Source: Caballeronia cordobensis
GTDB taxonomy: Bacteria > Pseudomonadota > Gammaproteobacteria > Burkholderiales > Burkholderiaceae
NCBI RefSeq assembly: GCF_001544575.2
Contig: NZ_FCNY02000014.1
Span: 1 to 64,000 of the forward strand
Direction: 5' to 3'
Length of the DNA stretch: 64,000 bases
Both the position numbers and the translations under genes were made by a program. The notes beneath the pieces are model-generated. The model was not told the origin of the DNA. It did not search any database and saw nothing but the letters and a program-made list of their open reading frames with translations. This document shows positions 45,189-55,963 of this stretch, piece after piece. Each line of letters begins with the position of its first letter. Position 1 is the stretch's first letter.

Positions 45189-45695
45189 ATGGCAACGGTG
45201 AAACAAGTCTTGAAGGCGAAGAGCGACGCGGCGGTTCATACGATCGACGCCGAGGCGAGCGTCTATGAAGCGGTCGCGCTGATGTCGAGAGCGGAGGTCG
45301 GCGCGCTCGTCGTCACGGTGGGCGGCGCGGTGTGCGGCATCGTCACGGAGCGCGATTACGCGCGCAAAGTGATCTTGCAGGACAAGGCTTCGCGCACGAC
45401 CACGGTATGCGAAATCATGACCGCGCCGATTATGTCCGTGAGTCTCAGGACGAGCGCCGACGAATGCATGGCGATGATGACGCAGCAGCGCATCCGTCAT
45501 CTGCCGGTGATCGAGGGCGGGCGGCTCGTCGGCATGATTTCGATCGGCGACATGGTGCGGCATCTGATCGAGGAGCAGCAATTCGCCATCGACCAGCTCG
45601 AAACCTATGTGCGCGGCGCGCATTCCGAACTGCCGACCTGTGCGCTCACGCGTCGCAGCGCGATTCCGCAAACACTCGCGGCGCGCTTCGCCTGA
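45189..45695 (+). CDS. CBS-domain-pair protein
   Basis: A 168-residue protein consisting almost entirely of two CBS motifs (about 8-65 and 75-130): VGALVVTVGGAVCGIVTERDYARK and RHLPVIEGGRLVGMISIGDM (the first motif spans about 37-60). Stand-alone CBS pairs bind adenine nucleotides such as AMP, ATP or NADH and act as energy sensors. ATG 45189 is used; the frame runs on upstream into the zf-TFIIB gene without similarity. Confidence 0.88.
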   Translation: MATVKQVLKAKSDAAVHTIDAEASVYEAVALMSRAEVGALVVTVGGAVCGIVTERDYARKVILQDKASRTTTVCEIMTAPIMSVSLRTSADECMAMMTQQRIRHLPVIEGGRLVGMISIGDMVRHLIEEQQFAIDQLETYVRGAHSELPTCALTRRSAIPQTLAARFA

Positions 45696-45711
45696 AGCCC
45701 GAGTCGGCGAT

Positions 45712-47103
45712 TCAGCCGGGAAGGGCGGCGGCGGCGAGTCGCTGCCGCAGCTTGCGCACGACATCGTCCCAGTCGCCCATGCGGCTGGCGCGGACCAGGC
45801 GCATCGACGCGTACCACGGCGTGCGATGCAAATCGCGCTCGTAGCGCCAGTCGGCCACCTGATTGAGGAACGTGTACGCGGGTTTGCCGAGTGCGCCGGC
45901 GAAGTGGGACAGACCGCCGTCGTTGCCGACGAACGCATCGAGCCGGTCGATAAGACTGATGCTCTGCGCGAAGGTGAAATCGGGCGGCAGCGTCGTGAAG
46001 CGCTCGAAATCCGCCGAGCGCGGATCGCTCAGCCAGCGCTTGTACTCGTAGCCGCGCTGCATGATGACCCAGTGTATGTCTTCGGCGGCGTTGAAGAGCG
46101 GGTCGAGGTCCGCGAGACGCAGGCTGCGGTTGGCGAAGTTGTTCGCCGATTCGCACGACGACCAGAAGATGCCGATGCAGCGCCGTCCGCGCGCGCGGCG
46201 CCGGATATCGTCGACGATGGCATCGGCCGCGCGGGGATCGGCCGGCTCGATATGGCGCGCCGATGACGCGTAGCCGAGCACGGGAAACAGCGCGGTGAAG
46301 AGAGCGAACGGATCGCTCCACTGTGTGCTGCCGGGCGCCACGATGAAGCCGGCTGCGCGCAGGGCTTCGGCGTATTTCGCCTGTTCGGGCTCGGGCATGG
46401 TGAGTCGATAGTTCCGCTCGGCGTTATCGGCATACGAGATCTGCACGCCGAGCGCCTGAAGCGCGCCGGCGTAGCGCACCCAGTTCACCTGATCGCCGAA
46501 ACCCGACGCGATCAACGCGATATTCAGGTGTGCGGGGAGAACGCGTTGCCCGCACCAGTATTGTTCGACATCGACGTGCGGAAACAGCACGCGCCGCGCT
46601 TCGTGCGACGACCAGTAGCGGTGCATCTGTTCGACGCCGCTTGCGATTCCGTTGAGCCGCATCGCGCTGCGTGCCTGATGATGGCCGAGCACGTAAGTCG
46701 AATGAGCGTCGAGGCCTTCGGCGCTCAGTTCCAGCACACGCTCGTCCTCGCCGACGTAATGCCAGCCGTAGACGCGCCAGAGAAAGGCGGGCAGCGGCGC
46801 GCTCGCCGGCTTGCTCGCGTGATACTCGATCATGCTGAGCGCGACGTCCTTGAGGCCGAGATGCGCGCACGCGTCGCACAGGCAATGAATCTGAAACTTG
46901 AAGGTGTCCGAGAGCCGGGTGATGTAGCAGCAGATATCGAGCGCCCGCAGGAAGTCTCCCGCGCGCAGGTGCGTGACCGCGCGCCAGTGCCAATGCTCGG
47001 GATCATGTCCGTCTTGCGCGTTGCGTTCGTCGAGGAAGCGGAAGCATGCCTCGATTTCACCTGCGTAGAGTTTGGCCGGAAGCTGGTCGTAGTTTTCGAT
47101 CAT
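45712..47103 (-). CDS. TPR protein with GT9-like glycosyltransferase fold
   Basis: A 463-residue protein. The first half (about 1-190) is helical and TPR-like (AVTHLRAGDFLRALDICCY). The second half resembles the C-terminal half of GT-B enzymes of the heptosyltransferase type: GIFWSSCESANNFANRSLRL, then FVGNDGGLSHFAGALGKPAY, a typical donor-site motif. It is convergent with the CBS gene and near the OGT-like gene, so it may modify the same target. No membrane segment. Confidence 0.72.
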   Translation of the reverse strand: MIENYDQLPAKLYAGEIEACFRFLDERNAQDGHDPEHWHWRAVTHLRAGDFLRALDICCYITRLSDTFKFQIHCLCDACAHLGLKDVALSMIEYHASKPASAPLPAFLWRVYGWHYVGEDERVLELSAEGLDAHSTYVLGHHQARSAMRLNGIASGVEQMHRYWSSHEARRVLFPHVDVEQYWCGQRVLPAHLNIALIASGFGDQVNWVRYAGALQALGVQISYADNAERNYRLTMPEPEQAKYAEALRAAGFIVAPGSTQWSDPFALFTALFPVLGYASSARHIEPADPRAADAIVDDIRRRARGRRCIGIFWSSCESANNFANRSLRLADLDPLFNAAEDIHWVIMQRGYEYKRWLSDPRSADFERFTTLPPDFTFAQSISLIDRLDAFVGNDGGLSHFAGALGKPAYTFLNQVADWRYERDLHRTPWYASMRLVRASRMGDWDDVVRKLRQRLAAAALPG

Positions 47104-47212
47104 TGGTTCGGAATGTTGAACAAAGATTTGAAAACACGATGGTGTTTGGAAGAATCGTGCGCGGGCGGGCTTGAGGTTGATTATAGGCGTCGAGCGTCCT
47201 TAGATTCGGTCC

Positions 47213-48058
47213 TTACACCGTGTATAGCGTGATCAGGAAAATAGCGAATCGATAGGCTACGACGATGACGCCAGCGGCTAGCGCCATAGCGCCTGAAGTA
47301 ATGAGCCGAGCCACGCCGTATGAGCCGAACACAGGCTTTAAAGCAAAGTATAGGTACGCCCCACAGACACCAAGATTGATGATCGAAAGAATCTTGTCGA
47401 CGATGGGCGAATCGAGTCCGAGGCCACCCAGACGGACCTCGATGGCCGCGACCGCTAGCGCGAGTGAAAACAACAACAGCAAAAATGCATAGAGATGGAG
47501 CGAGAAATAAACAAACGCGACAAAGGGTTTTCGCGTGCGTAGAAGGGCAATCCAGAGTAACAAAGAGAATGGGACCACCATAAGAATGATGAGCGATTTC
47601 GCATTGAGCACGGCCGCGCGGTCGAAAGTAGCGGTGTACCGGGGAAGGTCCGTGCCGAGTTTCGCCAGGCGCTCGGCTACTAACGACTGCGCGAGCGGAC
47701 TCCAGTCCTGATGATGAAGATGGGATTGGAGTGTCGAGCCGAAGACTTGCGTGTCAGTCAGCGACTGCATCGCGAAAAAAATCGCATTCGAGATTAGAAA
47801 CAGTTGGAATGGCGCGACATAAGGCATCCGCTTTCCGTGCAGATGCGCGACTGTCAACTCGCCCGGATGACGTAGCAAAACACTGATTGTGCGAAGAAGT
47901 CGCCCGTCAATGCTCGTCGCTGCATGCAGGATCTTTGCTCCGATGCCGCGCAATGTCAGGTCGGGCGGCCGAAGCGGGCTCTCTCCGCACATCGGACAGA
48001 ACGGCGTGGTGACATGGATGGCACAGGTCGGACATGTCCATGCTTCGGTTTCAGACAT
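47213..48058 (-). CDS. DUF3667-family membrane protein
   Basis: A 281-residue protein with an N-terminal zinc ribbon (CPTCAIHVTTPFCPMCGES), then a linker and about five membrane helices in the second half. This matches DUF3667, of unknown function. GGGGG lies before ATG 48058. The codon use is less GC-biased than in neighbours, suggesting more recent arrival. Confidence 0.82.
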   Translation of the reverse strand: MSETEAWTCPTCAIHVTTPFCPMCGESPLRPPDLTLRGIGAKILHAATSIDGRLLRTISVLLRHPGELTVAHLHGKRMPYVAPFQLFLISNAIFFAMQSLTDTQVFGSTLQSHLHHQDWSPLAQSLVAERLAKLGTDLPRYTATFDRAAVLNAKSLIILMVVPFSLLLWIALLRTRKPFVAFVYFSLHLYAFLLLLFSLALAVAAIEVRLGGLGLDSPIVDKILSIINLGVCGAYLYFALKPVFGSYGVARLITSGAMALAAGVIVVAYRFAIFLITLYTV

Positions 48059-48127
48059 TATTCCCCCGATGGACTGCTTGTACAGGTGGACTGGTTCCAG
48101 CCGCATGCCGAAAGTAAAGCAACACAT

Positions 48128-48155
48128 AAAAAAGGCGGCACTATCAAGCGCCGCC
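48128..48155 (-). terminator. Rho-independent terminator of the glp-type operon
   Basis: On the minus strand GGCGGC, a ten-base loop, GCCGCC and then six T. It lies 34 bases after the glpV-type stop, in the right place to end the six-gene transcript. Confidence 0.85.
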
Positions 48156-48188
48156 GATTCATAAGAGCGCCGAACGCCGTCAGAAAGG

Positions 48189-49928
48189 CTACCGCACCTT
48201 GCCCGCCTTCCAGGCCGACAGCAGTTGCTCATACTTCACTGTTTCGCCCTTCGGTTTTTCGTTGGCGAGCTTCTTCCACGGCGCGTGCTGGTCGGACAGC
48301 CACTTGGACGGATCGCTTTGCGCATTGAGCTCCGGCGCGCAAACCTTCATCCCGGCCCGCTGCAAACGGGACAACACCTGGTCCATTTCTTTTGCGAGAT
48401 TGTCCATTGCGGCCTGCGGCGTTTTCTCGCCTGCGACAGCGGTGCCGACGTTCTTCCACCAGAGTTGCGCCATCTTCGGATAGTCGGGCACGTTGTTGCC
48501 GGTCGGCGTCCACGCGACGCGCGCCGGGCTGCGATAGAACTCGATCAAGCCGCCGTACTTGTCGGCGTTTTTCGTGAAGTAGTCGCTATGAATGTCGGAG
48601 TCGCGAATGAACGTGAGACCGACGATCGACTTCTTGAGCGACACGCTCTTCGACGTCACGAATTGCGCATATAGCCACGCGGCGGCTCGCTGATTCGGCG
48701 GCGTCGACTTGAAGAACGTCCACGAGCCCACGTCCTGATAGCCGTTTTGCATGCCGTCCTTCCAGTACGCGCCGTGCGGGGAAGGTGCCATGCGCCACTT
48801 CGGCGTGCCGTCTGCATTCGTGACGTTGCCCGGCTTGAGCATCGACGCCGTGAACGCGGTGTACCAGAACACCTGTTGCGCGATCCGGCCTTGCGCGGGC
48901 ACAGGGCCGGCCTCGCTGAAGGTCATGCCCGACGCTTCCGGCGGGGCGTATTTCTTGAGCCAGTCGATGTATTTGGTCGTCGCGTAGACTGCTGCCGGGC
49001 TGTTGGTGCCGCCGCCGCGCGACACCGAGGCGCCTACCGGATGACAGCCGTCAGGCGTCACGCGAATGCCCCATTCGTCGACGGGCATGCCGTTCGGAAT
49101 CCCTTTGTCGGCTGCGCCCGCCATGGAAAGCCATGCGTCCGTGAAGCGCCAGCCGAGCGAGGGGTCCTTCTTGCCGTAGTCCATATGACCGAAAACTTTC
49201 TCTCCGTCGATGTTCTTCACATCGTTCGTAAAGAATTCGGCGATGTCTTCATACGCGGACCAGTTGACCGGCACGCCGAGATCGTAGCCGTATTTCGCCT
49301 TGAACTTGTCCTGCAAGTCCTTGCGTGCGAACCAGTCCGCGCGGAACCAGTAAAGGTTCGCGAACTGCTGGTCGGGAAGCTGATAGAGCTTTTTGTCGGG
49401 CGCGGTCGTAAAACTCGTGCCGATAAAGTCTTTAATGTCGAGACCGGGGTTCGTATATTCCTTGCCTTCGCCCGCCATGTAATCGGATAGCGGCACGATG
49501 ACGCCATAGCGATAGTGCGTGCCGATCAGGTCCGAGTCCGAGATCCAGCCGTCGTAAATGCTTTGCCCGGATTGCATGGAGGTCTGCAATTTCTCGACGA
49601 CGTCGCCTTCCTGAATGATGTCGTGCTTCACCTGAATGCCGGTGATTTCACTAAACGCGGCGGCAAGCGTTTTGGATTCGTAGGTATGCGTGTCGATGGT
49701 TTCCGACACGACATGAACCTCCTTGACGCCTTGCGATTTGAGTTTTGCCGCGGTGTCGATGAACCATTTCATCTCGTCCATCTGCTGCTGTTTCGAAAGC
49801 GTGCTGGGTTGAAACTCGCTGTCCACCCATTTCTGCGCCTCGGGCGTGCCCGCCCGAGCCTGATTTGCGAAGGTGCCTGACACGATGCTTGCCAATGCCA
49901 GCGCGACGATCCGTCTCCTCTGATGCAT
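48189..49928 (-). CDS. glpV: ABC transporter substrate-binding protein, GlpV type (glycerol/polyol)
   Basis: A 579-residue periplasmic binding protein with a Sec signal (cleavage near QARA, residue 26). It is much longer than normal sugar-binding proteins, as expected of the GlpV family. Gene order and partner types match glpSTPQUV, the glycerol importer known from Rhizobium. Binding of glycerol itself is inferred from the family, as no glycerol kinase or dehydrogenase gene lies in the window. Last gene of the operon, 103 bases after glpU, followed by a terminator. Confidence 0.87.
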   Translation of the reverse strand: MHQRRRIVALALASIVSGTFANQARAGTPEAQKWVDSEFQPSTLSKQQQMDEMKWFIDTAAKLKSQGVKEVHVVSETIDTHTYESKTLAAAFSEITGIQVKHDIIQEGDVVEKLQTSMQSGQSIYDGWISDSDLIGTHYRYGVIVPLSDYMAGEGKEYTNPGLDIKDFIGTSFTTAPDKKLYQLPDQQFANLYWFRADWFARKDLQDKFKAKYGYDLGVPVNWSAYEDIAEFFTNDVKNIDGEKVFGHMDYGKKDPSLGWRFTDAWLSMAGAADKGIPNGMPVDEWGIRVTPDGCHPVGASVSRGGGTNSPAAVYATTKYIDWLKKYAPPEASGMTFSEAGPVPAQGRIAQQVFWYTAFTASMLKPGNVTNADGTPKWRMAPSPHGAYWKDGMQNGYQDVGSWTFFKSTPPNQRAAAWLYAQFVTSKSVSLKKSIVGLTFIRDSDIHSDYFTKNADKYGGLIEFYRSPARVAWTPTGNNVPDYPKMAQLWWKNVGTAVAGEKTPQAAMDNLAKEMDQVLSRLQRAGMKVCAPELNAQSDPSKWLSDQHAPWKKLANEKPKGETVKYEQLLSAWKAGKVR

Positions 49929-50031
49929 GGTCTTCTCCTGTGTCTTCCGTGCCCCTTCGATCTTGTCGGCGCCCGCTGGGGGCCATCAGCGGAACCGGCA
50001 CTTATCAGTCTTCATTGCAAGCGTTTGCTCT

Positions 50032-50313
50032 TTAGCCCTTCCACATGATCGCGAGCACGACCAGCACGGAGGCTGCGAAGCCCGGCCACGAACTCGAACC
50101 CTCGGCGCTGATGGCGAGCCACGCGAGATTGACATACGCGGCAGCCAACAGGCCGATGAACAGGCGATCGCCGCGAGTCGTTGCGATAGGCAGAAAGCCC
50201 TTGCGTTCATGAGTGGGCGAGCGCAGTTCCCATACCGTCATGCCGCACAGCATGACGACGATGCAGCCGAAGAAGATCGCCACCTCGGGCGTCCAGTACA
50301 TCCAGGTGAACAT
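50032..50313 (-). CDS. glpU: Small membrane protein GlpU (DUF2160)
   Basis: A 93-residue protein starting MFTWMYWTPEVAIFFGCIVV with two to three membrane helices, matching DUF2160, the small accessory subunit found only with glpSTPQUV-type transporters. Its ATG overlaps the glpQ stop by one base (TGATG). Role not established; presumably assembly or stability of the permease. Confidence 0.88.
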   Translation of the reverse strand: MFTWMYWTPEVAIFFGCIVVMLCGMTVWELRSPTHERKGFLPIATTRGDRLFIGLLAAAYVNLAWLAISAEGSSSWPGFAASVLVVLAIMWKG

Positions 50314-51114
50314 CACACTCTCCCCATCGCGAAGCCCTTCGCGATGTAGTTGCGCACGAAGTAGATCACCAGCGCGCCGGGTACGATCGTCAGCACGCCC
50401 GCCGCCGACAGCACGCCCCAGTCCATGCCGGCCGCCGACACGGTCCGCGTCATCACGGCAGCGATAGGTTTCGCGTTGACCGAAGTCAGCGTGCGCGCGA
50501 GCAGCAGTTCGACCCAGCTGAACATGAAGCAGAAAAACGCCGTGACGCCGACGCCCGACTTGATGAGCGGCAGGAAGATTTTCACGAAGAAAGCGGGAAA
50601 CGTATAACCGTCGATGTACGCGGTTTCGTCTATTTCTCGCGAGACGCCCGACATGAAGCCTTCGAGAATCCACACGGCAAGAGGCACGTTGAACAGCATG
50701 TGCGCGAGTGCGACGGCAATGTACGTGTCGGTCAAACCGACGCTCGAATAGAGCTGGAAAAACGGCAGCAAAAATACGGCGGGCGGCGTCATGCGGTTGG
50801 TGAGCAGCCAGAAGAACATGTGCTTGTCGCCGAGAAAGCGATATCGTGAGAACGCGTATGCGGCAGGCAGCGCGACCAGCACCGACATCACCGTGTTCAT
50901 CAGCACGTAGATGATCGAATTGATGTAGCCCCAGTACCACGAAGGATCGGTGAAGATCACCTTGTAGTTGTCGAACGTCACGTGCTGCGGCAGCGTGGCG
51001 AACGTCGACATGGTCTCCTCGTTCGTGCGCAGGGAGATCGACAACATCCAGTAAAGCGGAATCAGCGCGAACAGCATATAGACGACGAGCATCAACGTCC
51101 GCATCCAGCGGCGC

Positions 51115-51125
<11 letters not shown>
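50313..51125 (-). CDS. glpQ: ABC transporter permease GlpQ type
   Basis: A 270-residue permease of the MalG/carbohydrate class with six helices. The EAA loop, which docks on the ATPase, is EIDETAYIDGYTFPAFFVKI near residues 175-195. AAGGAGAC seven bases before ATG 51125 supports this start over an upstream in-frame one at 51152. It overlaps the glpP end by 11 bases. Confidence 0.9.
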
Positions 51126-53118
<1,993 letters not shown>

Positions 53119-53132
<14 letters not shown>

Positions 53133-54210
53133 GCGCTGCCTCCGGGCTGGACACCAGTTGGCTTTCTGCGCCGAACACAAACAGTTCTTCAGGGTCGATG
53201 AAAACGTCGAGCTGCGTGCCGAGCTCGATCTGATGCACGCCCTGCAACTGCGCAACCAGGTTGACCGCGCCGGTCAGCGTGCGCAAGTGCAGGTACGTTT
53301 CGGAGCCGCTCAGTTCCGCGAGTTCGAGCCGGCACGGAACGGCGATCGCATGAGAGGCCTTCGCGTGAAGACGCAGATGCCCCGGCCGGATGCCGATGCG
53401 GCACGCGCCGTTCACAGCGGCACCGTGCCGGACTGGCACCTCCACGCCGATCGGCAGACGCGCGCGGCCGTTGGCGCAGTCGCTCGTCAGCATGTTCATC
53501 GGCGGGTCGTTGAAAATGGCCGCGGCCGCGACGTTGACCGGTGCGTTATAGACGTCGAGCGTGGGACCGAACTGCAAAACCTGGCCTTTATCGACGATCG
53601 CCGTATGGCCGCCCAGCAGTAACGCTTCGAGAGGTTCGGTCGTCGCGTAGACGACGGTGGTGTTGCCGTCAGCGAAAAGCGTCGCCAGTTCCATGCGCAA
53701 TTCCTCGCGCAGCTTGTAATCGAGATTGACGAGCGGTTCGTCGAGCAGCACCAGCGACGTACGCTTCACGAGTGCACGTGCGAGCGCGCAGCGCTGCTGC
53801 TGGCCGCCTGACAGTTCGCCCGGCCGCCGCTCCAGCAAATGATCGATATGCAGTTTGGCTGCGACTTCCCGCACGCGCCGGCGGATTTCATCAGGATCGG
53901 TCTTTTGCAGGCGCAAAGGCGAGGCGATGTTTTCGAAGACCGTCATCGCCGGGTAGTTGATGAACTGCTGATAGACCATCGCGAGATTGCGCTGGCGCAC
54001 GCTGACGCCGGTCACGTTCTGGCCGTCGACGAGCACTCGGCCTTCGTTCGGCCTGTCGAGACCCGCCATCACGCGCATCAGCGTGGTTTTACCGGCCTGC
54101 GTGGGTCCGAGAAGCACATTGATGGCGCCTGGGACGAGGCGCAAATCCACGCCGTACAAATACGGTTGCCCGCCAGAAACGACACTGACTCGCTCCAGTT
54201 CCAGGACCAA
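53119..54210 (-). CDS. glpS: ABC transporter ATPase GlpS type with altered switch residue
   Basis: A 363-residue MalK-class ATPase heading the operon. Walker A (GPTQAGKT, 35-42), signature LSGGQ (133-137) and Walker B (LVLLDEP, 153-159) are normal, but the switch histidine is Thr191 (YATTEP in place of the usual xTHDQ). A C-terminal TOBE-like domain follows. Together with GlpT this predicts an asymmetric ATPase pair. Confidence 0.9.
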
Positions 54211-54581
54211 ATCGCTCTCCTTTGCGGCGTGCGCGACGCCAGTCGCAGAGGCGGCGCTTCAAGGTGGCGTCAATTGGGTTTCGCATGGATTACGTGCTGC
54301 AGTCAAAATGTCCCTTTTGTTGGTTTGCGTTTAAATCGGGGTAAACCTTACGACAGGATGAAATGGGCAAAATGTGGGTTAGCGGGTGGAGAAAGTTCGG
54401 CAGGAGATAGGTTGAAATGTAATGTTGGCTTCATTTTCAGCAATCGGCAGTGAGGCTCGTGCGAGTGCACCGGCGTTAGTGCTTCCTTACGCCAGCATTA
54501 GCCCTTCCGATTCGCTTCTGCGCATAGAAATCGTCCGATCTAGAATGGCGCGACATCGGCCACGACACAGAGACCATCCCC
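54211..54581. other. Promoter region of the glp-type operon; no gene
   Basis: 371 bases between divergent genes. The part from 54290 to 54420 is A/T-richer than the genome and should hold the leftward operon promoter; no clear operator or box pair could be singled out. There is no glpR, glpK or glpD gene here. Confidence 0.45.
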
Positions 54582-55286
54582 ATGATCGAGTTTTACTTTC
54601 ACCCGACGCCCAATCCCGCGAAGATCGCGCTCTTCCTCGAAGAATCGGGGCTGCCATATGAATTGAGGCCGGTGGACATCAGCAAGGGCGAGCAGCATTC
54701 GGCCGGGTTCCGCGCGATCAACCCGAACGGCAAGGTGCCCGCCATCGTGGACAGGGAAGGGCCGGGCGGCAAGCCGGCTGTTGTGTTCGACTCCACCGCG
54801 ATCCTTCTTTATCTTGCGGAGAAGACGGGTGAGTTCGCCGGCGCGCCGGAAGATCGCCCGGAGCTTCTTTCGTGGTTGATGTTCGTAGCGAGTGGGCTCG
54901 GACCGTATTCCGGGCAGGCGGTGCACTTTCAGTACGCGGCGCCGGAAGGGCTCGACTATGCGGTGAATCGTTATCGGCGGGAGGCGGATCGTCACTATCA
55001 GGTTTTGAACGACAGGCTCAAGGGCCGCGAATACATCGTGGCCGACAGCTATACGATCGCGGACATGTCCGCGTGGGGCTGGCTCGATCGGGCATCGCGC
55101 GTGTTCAAGTCGAGCGAGGATCCGCTCGGGCCATATCCGGAACTCAAGCGCTGGTTTGCGAAGATCGATGCGCGGCCGGCCGTCGAACGTGCGCGCGCTG
55201 TGAATAAGAAGCATGCGTTCAAGACGGTCAACGACGATGAGACGAAGCGTGCGTTGTTCCCGTCTAACTATCCGAAGACGGTTTGA
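54582..55286 (+). CDS. Glutathione S-transferase (YfcG/YghU-like)
   Basis: A 234-residue GST. The N-terminal thioredoxin-fold domain (1-85) has the cis-Pro segment NPNGKVPAIVD and the glutathione-contact motif FDSTAILLYLAE; an all-helical C-terminal domain follows (TIADMSAWGWLDR). The lack of an N-terminal catalytic Cys or Ser and the NPxGKxPA pattern favour the YfcG/YghU (Nu-class, disulfide-bond reductase) type. It is the last intact core-type gene before the accessory region. Confidence 0.87.
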   Translation: MIEFYFHPTPNPAKIALFLEESGLPYELRPVDISKGEQHSAGFRAINPNGKVPAIVDREGPGGKPAVVFDSTAILLYLAEKTGEFAGAPEDRPELLSWLMFVASGLGPYSGQAVHFQYAAPEGLDYAVNRYRREADRHYQVLNDRLKGREYIVADSYTIADMSAWGWLDRASRVFKSSEDPLGPYPELKRWFAKIDARPAVERARAVNKKHAFKTVNDDETKRALFPSNYPKTV

Positions 55287-55307
55287 GAGAAGGGGACGTG
55301 CGGCGTG

Positions 55308-55643
55308 CCGCGTTCGCGTGTGGTTCTCGACTCGCCGCTCAAAGCCTATGCCGATCCCAAGTCGGCTTAGACCAAAGATGTTCCATCCGCCACCGTCGTC
55401 GCAAGTTTCTACAAATGGCTGTCGACGTGGAATGGGCTGGGGCAGGTGATTGTCCTGGAGAACGAGGAGGTCGAGCCCGCCACTGCCGCAACCTTGAACC
55501 CCACGGTTTTCACGCGCATACGTGAATATGGTAGGTACGGCTTCTACCCTCTGCGTGACGACGCACGTACCCAACCGCCTCTCGGCGGCGCCGAGGCGCA
55601 GGGTTATCCTGACCCGACCGAGGATTCTGAGGCGTCCTCCTAG
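55308..55643 (+). pseudogene. C-terminal remnant of an SMC-like/ABC-3C-type ATPase, with internal stop
   Basis: Starting at 55308 one frame reads VVLDSPLKAYADPKSA, a TAG stop at 55368-55370, then an open frame with DVPSATVVASFYKWLSTW and GQVIVLENEEVE and REYGRYGFYP. VVLDSPL resembles the Walker B end of large SMC-like ATPases of mobile defence modules, whose C-termini have the same Fy...QviilEN...GR.GF.P pattern. Only about 100 residues remain, with no start codon or N-terminal part, so the gene is dead. Family assignment is from memory of the pattern. Confidence 0.6.
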
Positions 55644-55963
55644 CAGTTCATTGCTTCCGCTCGCGTTGCACAATGCCACCAAATTCTTCTGCGGTCCGGG
55701 CCGCCACTGCGGGTATCTTCCGGCTGTAACTGTTGAGGATCACGATGAGAGGTGGTGAACCGCGAGCGACAGGTTTTGGTGAATGGCACCCATCGATTCT
55801 GAGTTCTCATCGACCGCAGACAGTCTGACACGTACAACTTTAAAGTGGTTTGCCGACTGCTAGAGCGGCGACCGGCAGCATAAGCACTGCACGCAACGAC
55901 ACCACAAATCGTCGTTTGATCTTCACCGGTTCGCCGTCTTAGCTGGCTGGGGTTAGATTAAGG
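55644..55963. other. Spacer between ATPase remnant and rdrB; no gene
   Basis: 320 bases, lower in GC than the core genome, no credible frame on either strand. rdrB ends at its right border; no terminator-like hairpin with T-run was seen for it. Confidence 0.4.
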
